Positions 1 to 6,249 of a stretch of DNA of 24,030 bases are shown one piece after another; the stretch's first letter is position 1; every line of letters begins with the position of its first letter. Both the position numbers and the translations under genes were made by a program. The stretch spans positions 3,394,612 to 3,418,641 of the forward strand of contig NC_017059.1 in the NCBI RefSeq assembly GCF_000284415.1, read 5' to 3'. Origin of the DNA: Pararhodospirillum photometricum DSM 122. Lineage in GTDB: Bacteria; Pseudomonadota; Alphaproteobacteria; Rhodospirillales; Rhodospirillaceae. A model generated the notes under the pieces. That model did not search any database. It was not told the origin of the DNA and saw nothing but the letters and a program-made list of their open reading frames with translations.

Positions 1-324
1 CCCATAGAGATCCGCCCCGGCCACGATGTGCGCGCCGTGATCGAGCAGGTCGAGCACCGTTGTCTCGGCCGCCAAGCCCGAGGCGAAGGCAAAGCCGTGG
101 GTGCCCCCTTCCAACTCGGCCACCGCCCGCTCAAAAGCGGCGCGGGTCGGGTTGCCCGACCGGGCATATTCCCATCCGGTGTGCTGCCCCGGTGAGCTCT
201 GGGCAAAGGTGGAGCTTGCGTAAATGGGCGTCATCACCGCGCCCGTCGTCGGATCGGCGCCATGACCGGCATGGACGCTCAAGGTGGCGAAGCCCCGGGG
301 GGATGAAATAAGGGAGGCGGTCAT
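1..324 (-). CDS. Trans-sulfuration PLP enzyme (cystathionine gamma-lyase/synthase family), N-terminal part
   Basis: The first 108 residues of a Cys/Met-metabolism PLP enzyme are visible; the gene continues past the left edge. Seen: the segment LSVHAG near residue 14, TPIYASSTF near residue 34, YARSGNPTR near residue 52, and the ELEGG...FASGLAA segment around residues 70-85, all in the order found in MetB/MetC/CGL proteins. The PLP lysine lies outside the window. The ATG overlaps the TGA of the upstream cystathionine beta-synthase gene (ATGA), so the two are translationally coupled. In the family such enzymes cleave cystathionine to cysteine (lyase) or make it from an activated homoserine (synthase). 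Coupling to a beta-synthase favours the lyase role in reverse trans-sulfuration; that choice is inference. Confidence 0.9.
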   Translation of the reverse strand, partial: MTASLISSPRGFATLSVHAGHGADPTTGAVMTPIYASSTFAQSSPGQHTGWEYARSGNPTRAAFERAVAELEGGTHGFAFASGLAAETTVLDLLDHGAHIVAGADLYG

Positions 325-1679
325 GCGGCTTTTCCTCTCAGGGCGTTCAAATAATCAATCCGGGTGATCAGGCCCAGGAAGCGACCGTCCTCGACGACCA
401 GGGCCACATGGTCGCGGGCAAACAGGGCAACAAGCTGCTCATGCGAGGCGCTGGGCGGTAGGGTCTCCAGGCGGGTCACCATGGCGTCGCGGATCGGGGT
501 GTCGAAGGCGATGCCGCGCTGCAAGGCCAGCAACAGGTCCGATTCGTCGATCAAGCCAATGCAGCGCTCGCCCTCCAGGACCGGAAGCTGGGACACATCG
601 TTGAGCTTCATGCGTTGGTAGGCGATGCGCAGGGTTTCCTCGGGGCCGGCGTGGATCACTGCGCCGTCCTCGGGGCGGCGGGCAATCAGGTCGCGCAGGT
701 CGCCGGTGCTCGGGCGATCCGACAGACCCTGATCATTGAGCCAAGTGTCATTATACATCTTCGACAGGTATTTGTTGCCGCTGTCGCAGACAAACGTCAC
801 TACCCGCTTCGGCTCGGTCTGGGCCCGGCAATAGCGCAAGGCCGCCGCAATCAGGGTCCCCGACGACGAGCCCACCAACAGGCCCTCGCGCCGCAAAACC
901 GTGCGCGCCGTGGCAAAGCTCTCGGCATCCGAGATCGTGTAGGCGTGACGCACCCGCGACAGGTCGGAAACCGGCGGCACAAAGTCCTCGCCAATCCCTT
1001 CCACCAGCCACGACCCCGCAGTGCCCACGTGGCCCGAGCGGGTATACTCGGCCAGAATAGAGCCTTCCGGGTCGGCCAGCACGATGTCGGTGCCAGGCGA
1101 CACCCGGGCAAAAAACCGCGACAGCCCGGTCAAGGTGCCGCCCGAGCCGACCCCGGCCACCACCGCATCCACCCGGCCTTCCAACTGCGACCAGATCTCC
1201 GGGCCTGTCCCCGTTTCGTGGGCGCGTGGGTTGGCTGGGTTGTTGAACTGGTCGATGTAGACCGCCCCGCTGTCGCGGGCTAGGCGCTCGGCCAAGTCCT
1301 GGTAGTAGGCCGGGTGGCCCTTGCCCACGTCCGAGCGCGTCAGCACCACCTCGGCCCCCATGGCGCGCACGTGAGCGATCTTCTCGCGGCTCATTTTGTC
1401 GGGGATCACCAGGGTCAACCGGTAGCCCCGGCGCGCCGCCACCAAAGCCAGGGCCAGACCGGTGTTGCCGGCGGTCGCTTCCACCAAGGCCCCGCCCGGT
1501 TTCAGGCGGCCCTCTCGTTCGGCCGCGTCGATCATCGACACCGCGATCCGGTCTTTAATCGAGCCTGAGGGGTTTTGGCTCTCCAGCTTGACGAAAAGGT
1601 CACACGGTCCCGTGTCCAGCCCGGCGAGGTGGACGATCGGCGTTTGCCCAATCTGGGAGAGGAGATCGGCGGAAGACAT
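321..1679 (-). CDS. Cystathionine beta-synthase (PLP domain plus C-terminal CBS pair)
   Basis: Fold-type II PLP enzyme that condenses serine or O-acetylserine with homocysteine (or sulfide) in the cytoplasm. Seen: the PLP-lysine motif SGSIKDR (Lys42 from the chosen start), the substrate loop EATAGNTG, the phosphate-binding GVGSGGTLTG, and SSSGT near residue 280. Residues about 335-450 form two CBS motifs (start near DGAVIHAGPEETL, end near GLITRIDYL), which often sense adenosyl ligands. The frame opens 24 bases upstream at 1703, but the ATG at 1679 has a GGAG nine bases ahead and gives the usual N-terminus (MSSADLLSQIGQTP), so it is preferred. It overlaps the downstream lyase gene by ATGA. 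With serine acetyltransferase nearby, O-acetylserine-dependent use is possible. Family certain, exact substrate inferred. Confidence 0.92.
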   Translation of the reverse strand: MSSADLLSQIGQTPIVHLAGLDTGPCDLFVKLESQNPSGSIKDRIAVSMIDAAEREGRLKPGGALVEATAGNTGLALALVAARRGYRLTLVIPDKMSREKIAHVRAMGAEVVLTRSDVGKGHPAYYQDLAERLARDSGAVYIDQFNNPANPRAHETGTGPEIWSQLEGRVDAVVAGVGSGGTLTGLSRFFARVSPGTDIVLADPEGSILAEYTRSGHVGTAGSWLVEGIGEDFVPPVSDLSRVRHAYTISDAESFATARTVLRREGLLVGSSSGTLIAAALRYCRAQTEPKRVVTFVCDSGNKYLSKMYNDTWLNDQGLSDRPSTGDLRDLIARRPEDGAVIHAGPEETLRIAYQRMKLNDVSQLPVLEGERCIGLIDESDLLLALQRGIAFDTPIRDAMVTRLETLPPSASHEQLVALFARDHVALVVEDGRFLGLITRIDYLNALRGKAA

Positions 1680-1743
1680 CCGGGAACACTCCATAAAATC
1701 CATCGAGTAATAGGATGTTGTTTTCCGCCCGCCGCGTCAAGGC

Positions 1744-1803
1744 AAAAAAAATCCCCCCAAAAGGGGGGGAATGGAGGGGTCTGGGGAGGCCTCGCCTCCC
1801 CAG
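1744..1803 (-). terminator. Tandem terminator hairpins after serine acetyltransferase gene
   Basis: Read on the minus strand, a perfect 10-bp stem with a 3-base loop (1781-1803) is followed by a C6-T4-G6 hairpin (1753-1768) and then eight T residues (complement of A's at 1744-1751). This is a textbook intrinsic terminator 34 bases past the cysE-like stop at 1837. The first hairpin is followed on the plus strand by CCTTCTTTTTATTT, so it could also work in that direction. It separates the desulfurase/acetyltransferase unit from the beta-synthase/lyase unit. Confidence 0.85.
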
Positions 1804-1836
1804 CCTTCTTTTTATTTCAAGGGGTTGAAAACCCGC

Positions 1837-2703
1837 CTAGATCGTGTACACGAAGGAGTCGTAAAGAAGGTCGTTGAGAATCTGCTCCTCGACCGGGACA
1901 TTGGGGGCCCGGTTCACCACCTTGGCCGGAACCCCAGCGACGGTCTCGCCAGGGCCGACCGGGCGCAGGACCACCGACCCTGCCGCCACCCGCGCCCCCG
2001 CGCCGACTTCGATATTGCCCAGAATTTTGGCGCCGGCCCCAATCAACACCCCCTTGCGAATTTTGGGATGGCGATCGCCACTTTCCTTGCCCGTCCCGCC
2101 CAGGGTGACGTTTTGCAGCAGGCACACGTCATCCTCGACCACGGCCGTCTCGCCGACCACCAGACCGGTGGCGTGATCAAGGAACACACCCCGGCCAAAG
2201 CGCGCCGCTGGGTGGATGTCGGTCTGGAACACATCCGAGGAGCGGCTTTGCAGGTAGAGGGAAAAGTCGCGCTCGTCATGGTGCCACAGCCAATGGGCCA
2301 GCCGGTGGGTCTGGATGGCGTGGAAGCCCTTGAAATACAAAAAAGGTTCGATAAAGCGCTCGCAGGCCGGATCCCGATCGACCACGGCGGACAAGTCGGT
2401 GCGCAGGTCCTCTGAAATCTGGGGGCAATCGGCGACGGCGCGGTTAAAGGCATCGATGATGATACCGAGGCCCACCACGTCATTCTTCAGCCGGGCGGCA
2501 ATGCGATGAAACGCCGCCGCCTCCAGCGAGGGTTGATTGATGATGGAATCGACAAACAAAGGCGCCAGCATGGGGGCATGGGCATAGGCCTCCCGCGCTT
2601 CCTGGCGCAGTCGCAGCCACAACGCGTCGAGCTTCATGGCGGTGGGCGGGCCCGTATCCACCTGCGTGATCACGCTCAACCGGTCAAGAGCGCTGTTCAA
2701 CAT
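1837..2703 (-). CDS. cysE: Serine O-acetyltransferase
   Basis: Makes O-acetylserine from serine and acetyl-CoA, the first step of cysteine synthesis. Seen: an alpha-helical N-terminal part (residues about 20-150) and then a left-handed beta-helix of hexapeptide repeats starting at DIHPAARFG, with the family landmarks FLDHATGLVVGET, LLQNVTLGGTGK, RHPKI and GAGAKILGNI, ending in AGVPAKVV. Length 288 aa fits the CysE/EpsC type. The frame is open 210 bases further upstream, but that part overlaps the desulfurase and is Pro/Ala-rich shadow; the ATG at 2703 has GGAGG five bases upstream and is chosen. It lies 65 bases after the desulfurase stop and is probably co-transcribed with it. Cysteine feedback usually acts on the C-terminal tail. 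Confidence 0.93.
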   Translation of the reverse strand: MLNSALDRLSVITQVDTGPPTAMKLDALWLRLRQEAREAYAHAPMLAPLFVDSIINQPSLEAAAFHRIAARLKNDVVGLGIIIDAFNRAVADCPQISEDLRTDLSAVVDRDPACERFIEPFLYFKGFHAIQTHRLAHWLWHHDERDFSLYLQSRSSDVFQTDIHPAARFGRGVFLDHATGLVVGETAVVEDDVCLLQNVTLGGTGKESGDRHPKIRKGVLIGAGAKILGNIEVGAGARVAAGSVVLRPVGPGETVAGVPAKVVNRAPNVPVEEQILNDLLYDSFVYTI

Positions 2704-2731
2704 GGGATCCTCCGTGGGAGGGATGGCGGGG

Positions 2732-2757
2732 GCCGGGGAGGGAGGGGCCTCCCCGGC
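2732..2757. repeat. Perfect 9-bp inverted repeat between desulfurase and cysE
   Basis: GCCGGGGAG at 2732-2740 pairs perfectly with CTCCCCGGC at 2749-2757 around an 8-base loop. It lies in the 65-base gap between the desulfurase stop and the cysE ribosome-binding site, with no T-run after it, so it is not an intrinsic terminator. It may be an mRNA processing or stabilising stem, or a REP-like element. Confidence 0.55.
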
Positions 2758-2768
2758 ACTGGGAGTGG

Positions 2769-4181
2769 TCAAAGCGCCGGCGGGGGATGGCCCGCCCGGA
2801 TCCGCCGCAGCGCGGCCGCCAGAGCCTCTAGATCGGAAGGCGTGTTGTAGAGTGCAAGGGAGGGGCGCACCGTTGCTTCCAGGCCAAAGCGGCGCAAAAT
2901 CGGTTGGGCGCAATGGTGTCCCGCCCGCACCGCAATGCCCTCGCGGTTGAGAGCCCGGCCCACTTCCAGCGGTGGCATGTCGTCGAAGACAAAGGACAAG
3001 ACGCCCGCCTTTTCCGCCGCCGTCCCAACCAGACGAAGGCCCGGGATTTCCTGTAACAACGCCGTCCCATACTCCAACAGAGTATGCTCGTACCGCGCGA
3101 TCACGTCCATGCCGATGGCCTCGACGTAATCAAGGGCGGCACCCAGGCCGACCGCATCGGCAATGTTCCCGGTGCCTGCCTCGAACTTGGCCGGCACCGG
3201 CTGGTAAACGATGCGCTCGAAGGTGACGTCGGCAATCATGTTGCCGCCGGCTTGCCAGGGCTCCATGCTGTCTAGCACCTCCTGGGTGCCGTACAGAACC
3301 CCGATGCCGGTGGGGCCAAAGACCTTGTGTCCCGAGAACACATACCAGTCGCAATTGATCTCCCTGACATCAACCGCTTTGTGTGAAACCGCCTGGGCCC
3401 CGTCCACCAGCACCCGCGCTCCCACCCGATGCGCAAGTTCGGTCATCTCGGCCACCGGCACCACCGTGCCCAGGGCGTTTGACACCTCGGTCATCGACAC
3501 CAGCTTGGTGCGCGGGCCCAGCATGGACTTGTAAACGTCGAGCCGGACTTGTCCGTGGTCGTCCACCGGCACCACCCGCAGCACGGCGCCGACCGTATCG
3601 GCCAAGCGCTTCCACGGTACGATGTTGGCGTGGTGCTCCAGCCAGGTGATGACGATTTCGTCACCGGGACCCAGGTTGGTTCGGCCCCAGCTTTGGGCCA
3701 CAAGGTTGATGGCTTCGGTCGCTCCGCGCACAAAAACAAGGGTCTCGACTGACGGCGCCCCCAGGAAACGGCGGGCTTTGTCGCGCGCCGCCTCGTAGGC
3801 GTCGGTGGCCCGCGCCGCCAGGGTGTGGGCGGCGCGGTGGATGTTGGAGTTCTCGTGCTCGTAAAAATGCGCCAAGCGATCGATGACGCTTTGCGGCTTT
3901 TGCGTTGTGGCCGCGTTGTCGAGCCAGATCAGCGGGCGGCCGTTGATCCGTTCATTGAGGATGGGAAAGTCCCGGCGCAGCGTGGCCGCATCAAAGGCGC
4001 CGTGGGGCGTTTTGTGCTCGGGATCCAGGCGCGGCGACAGCGGGGCCGGGACGGAGGAGGAGGGCGACGGGCTGGTCTGGGGACCCGCCTGCTCTAAGAA
4101 GCCATACACCGGGGCCGCCGTCGCGTCTGGCAGGGTTCCGCCGGGCAAACCGGCCGGTGCCGCCGGGAGTAGGGGGGTCAA
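2769..4181 (-). CDS. SufS-type cysteine desulfurase with N-terminal extension (encapsulin-cargo-like)
   Basis: PLP enzyme that takes sulfur from cysteine as a persulfide and releases alanine. Seen: the desulfurase core starts near residue 66 (LRRDFPIL...WLDNAATTQKPQ); the PLP lysine is Lys286 in SGHKVFGPTG; the persulfide cysteine is Cys424 in RAGHHCAQP. The first ~60 residues are Pro/Ala/Ser-rich and look disordered, with a hydrophobic YGFLE patch near residue 26. Ordinary SufS (about 405 aa) lacks this. Such extensions, together with a neighbouring serine acetyltransferase, are known from cysteine desulfurase cargo of family 2A encapsulins, where they target the enzyme to the shell. The start is weak: TTG at 4181 with no clear Shine-Dalgarno, and the frame stays open further upstream without another start, so the N-terminus may be truncated. 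Enzyme assignment sure; encapsulin link inferred. Confidence 0.9.
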   Translation of the reverse strand: MTPLLPAAPAGLPGGTLPDATAAPVYGFLEQAGPQTSPSPSSSVPAPLSPRLDPEHKTPHGAFDAATLRRDFPILNERINGRPLIWLDNAATTQKPQSVIDRLAHFYEHENSNIHRAAHTLAARATDAYEAARDKARRFLGAPSVETLVFVRGATEAINLVAQSWGRTNLGPGDEIVITWLEHHANIVPWKRLADTVGAVLRVVPVDDHGQVRLDVYKSMLGPRTKLVSMTEVSNALGTVVPVAEMTELAHRVGARVLVDGAQAVSHKAVDVREINCDWYVFSGHKVFGPTGIGVLYGTQEVLDSMEPWQAGGNMIADVTFERIVYQPVPAKFEAGTGNIADAVGLGAALDYVEAIGMDVIARYEHTLLEYGTALLQEIPGLRLVGTAAEKAGVLSFVFDDMPPLEVGRALNREGIAVRAGHHCAQPILRRFGLEATVRPSLALYNTPSDLEALAAALRRIRAGHPPPAL

Positions 4182-4197
4182 GAGGCCGGTGAGGGCT

Positions 4198-4254
4198 GCC
4201 TCCCCCCGGAATCTCAGGGCCGAGCGCAGGCAGGCCGGACAGGCCTCCCCCCGG
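4198..4254. repeat. Short direct repeat at rearrangement joint
   Basis: The 12-mer GCCTCCCCCCGG occurs at 4198-4209 and again at 4243-4254, exactly in the gap between the weak start of the desulfurase and the first recognisable codons of the phnW remnant. It may be a trace of a slippage or recombination event, or a GC-rich intergenic element related to the hairpins at 1781-1803 and 2732-2757. Confidence 0.4.
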
Positions 4255-4261
4255 GAGCGAC

Positions 4262-4646
4262 GGCGCCGCCTTCCGGCAAGCCCTCGACGAATACGATGCC
4301 GAAGGGGGCGGCCCCGGGTCGCCTGGCCCGCTATCGCCGCCAGTATGAGACCCTGATCAAGGCCATGGGGGCATTGGGGCTGCGGCCTTTGCTGCCCGAG
4401 GCTCTGCGCTCCCCCATTATTGTGACTTTCCGGGCGCCGCAGGACCCGGCCTACAGCTTCCCGGCCTTTTATGAGGCGATGAAGCGGCGGGGTTTTTTGA
4501 TTTATCCGGGCAAGATGACCGCGGCCGAGAGCTTCCGCCTGGGCTGCATTGGCGCCCTGGCCGACGGAGTGATGACCGCCTGTGCGACGGCGTGCGCAGA
4601 CAGCTTGCGGGAAATCGGGGTGACAAGGGGGTGCTTGCCGGCCTGA
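4262..4646 (+). pseudogene. phnW: 2-aminoethylphosphonate--pyruvate aminotransferase remnant (C-terminal third)
   Basis: Only the C-terminal third of PhnW is present. The segment AAFRQALDEYDAEGG is encoded at about 4265-4309 in one frame; from about 4318 the homology continues one frame over (RLARYRRQYETL, then SPIIVTF, GFLIYPGK and FRLGCIG) to the TGA at 4644-4646. Dropping one base in the CCCC run near 4313 would restore a continuous reading as EGGGPGRLARYRRQ. The first ~240 residues, including the PLP lysine, are missing, so the fragment cannot be functional. PhnW starts 2-aminoethylphosphonate breakdown; the importer 5 kb away might once have belonged with it (inference). The end converges on the next gene with 12 bases between stops and no terminator visible. 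Confidence 0.8.
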
Positions 4647-4658
4647 TCAGGGGCCGGC

Positions 4659-5445
4659 TCAGGGCGGCGGCGCCAGAAAGACCACGCCGGCAGCGCTCCA
4701 GGCCGGCTCGGCCAACGGGACGGGGCGGCTCACCACGCGCCGTCCGGTGGCCTCCCCCGGACGCCGTTCCATGATGGCCCACACGCCGCCGGTATGGCGC
4801 ACGAGGAGAACCGCGCCCTCGGGGGTCAGGCGGGTCAAGGCATCGAGTTGGGTCCCCGTTTCGGAGGACACCGCCGCCAAAGGCGTTGCGCTGCCATCGG
4901 CCAGGGCCACGGACACCACCTGCGGGCCGGCTTGAAGAAGCAAGGTTCCCGCCGCTTCGTTCCAGCCATAAAGCCGTTGATAGGTCGCCGTGCCGGGCAC
5001 GGGGGTCTCCTCGCCGGTGTCGAGATCCAAAATCCTGGGACGACCGTCGCGCAACACGGCGATCTGGCGCCCATCACGCCCAGGCCGAGGCGACGTATAG
5101 CCACCGCCCGACGTCACGCACTGCGCGTCATTCGTCCCGCGCTGCCGCCACACCGCCCCGCCCTGACCCTCGTCGCCCCGGGTGTAGAGCGCCATGACCG
5201 CCTGGATCTGCTGCAACAAATCACTCCCGGCCGCGCTCACCAGGGGGAAGAACCCCAGCGCCCAGGGCGGCAGAGCCTCCTCGGCGGGGGGCTCCGGGGG
5301 CTCGGCGGCCCGCACTCCCCCCCGCAAAAACAAAACCAAGGGTCAGAACAACGGCACTGAGGGCTCCCCACCCCCCAAAAGGCATGCCGCCGATGCGCAG
5401 GGGCTTTTTCTCCCCCTTCCAGCGCTCTTTCATAAGATCGTTCAT
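4659..5445 (-). CDS. Secreted propeller-like protein, frame broken in a G7 tract
   Basis: Not a recognised family. In the sequence as given, ATG 5445 (GGGAGG about ten bases upstream) opens a basic N-terminus and a hydrophobic stretch (ALSAVVLTLGFVFAGG) that looks like a signal peptide, but the frame then enters a C7 run (plus strand 5317-5323; G7 in the gene) and is lost. One G fewer would continue into VRAAEPPEPPAEE and the long downstream frame (TTG 5339 to TGA 4659). The downstream ~220 residues contain two or three TolB/WD40-like strands (GRDGRQIAVLRDGRPRILDLDTGEE), suggesting a partial beta-propeller in the periplasm. Last gene of the CHAT operon; its ATG would overlap the corrected stop of the membrane protein. 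Pseudogene, phase-variable gene or sequence error are all possible. Confidence 0.6.
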
Positions 5446-6249
5446 GCTTTTTCCGCCTCCCGCAAAAAAAACGATCCGCCCAATGTTTTCCCGGGGCAGG
5501 ATCTCGACCTCCTGGACGTCGGGAGAGGCGGGAAGAACAAGGAGGTCCTGGCCGGACAAGGGCAACAGGTAGCCCGCCACCCACCCATCGGCCGGGGCCC
5601 GCAGGTGAACGCTGCCCCGCGGCAAGGTCCCCCCGGGCGCGGGCAGCGTCGCGGCGATAATGGGAAGAAAAAAGCTCAAGGCCACGGTGGCGAGGGCGGC
5701 GCAGGCGACGACCCGCGGCCAAGACGGGATCCGCAAGCGAGCCTGGAGCAGCAGACGCCCCAAAGGCACCAGGGCCAGCCCCAGCCCGCCCACGGCCAGC
5801 CCGCTCACCACGAGCCACGCCCCATCCTCGCGGACCAACAAAGAGGCAACCGCCGGAGCAGACGCGGCCCCCCAGATCGGAGGGGTGGAACCGATCTGCC
5901 CGGCGGGAAGAAGAAGGGTCAAGAGGACCACCGCGCCCAGCGTCAACCACGCCAGAAACCGCCGCCCGCCCGTCGCACCCCCGGGGAAAATCCGGGCCCG
6001 CACAAGCCGCCCCCCCCACGCCACGGCGAGCAAGGGCCCCACGACGAGCACCGCGCTCTGCCCGATGGTGAGAAGCAGTCCCACCGCGAGCAGATACGTC
6101 TCAACGGAAACCTCCCCGTCAAACGGCAGGCCATGCAGACGGTACTGCAACAACCGGACGAGATAGGCCATGACCCCAAGACCCCCGAGCACGGCGGCCA
6201 CGGTTTTCCCCACCAGTTTCACGTGGTCCAGGGCCGAGGGCTCAGTCAT
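5221..6249 (-). CDS. Polytopic membrane protein of CHAT operon (unknown function)
   Basis: Unrecognised inner-membrane protein. ATG 6249 is chosen because it overlaps the TGA of the CHAT gene by eight bases; the frame further upstream only shadows that gene. Hydrophobic segments lie at roughly residues 17-35, 50-80, 96-120, 130-165 and 182-205, followed by a soluble tail of about 60 residues. As written the frame runs to 5221 and fuses into the N-terminus of the next gene. A T8 tract (A8 on the plus strand, 5464-5471) sits at the natural end: with seven T's the protein would end ...GRIVFLREAEKA and stop at TGA 5442-5444, overlapping the next ATG as ATGA. The true gene is therefore probably about 5442-6249. 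Likely anchors or partners the secreted and CHAT proteins (inference). Confidence 0.65.
   Translation of the reverse strand: MTEPSALDHVKLVGKTVAAVLGGLGVMAYLVRLLQYRLHGLPFDGEVSVETYLLAVGLLLTIGQSAVLVVGPLLAVAWGGRLVRARIFPGGATGGRRFLAWLTLGAVVLLTLLLPAGQIGSTPPIWGAASAPAVASLLVREDGAWLVVSGLAVGGLGLALVPLGRLLLQARLRIPSWPRVVACAALATVALSFFLPIIAATLPAPGGTLPRGSVHLRAPADGWVAGYLLPLSGQDLLVLPASPDVQEVEILPRENIGRIVFFAGGGKSMNDLMKERWKGEKKPLRIGGMPFGGWGALSAVVLTLGFVFAGGSAGRRAPGAPRRGGSAALGAGVLPPGERGRE

Noticed and set aside
615..1283. 222-aa plus-strand open frame
   Set aside because: Lies antisense to the well-supported cystathionine beta-synthase; composition is Arg/Gly/Pro-rich shadow with no family motif.
1771..2415. 214-aa plus-strand open frame
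   Set aside because: Antisense to cysE and covers its terminator hairpins; no recognisable motif.
4198..4254. CRISPR-like repeat
   Set aside because: Only two short GC-rich copies with no regular spacing; no CRISPR array or cas gene was seen in the window.
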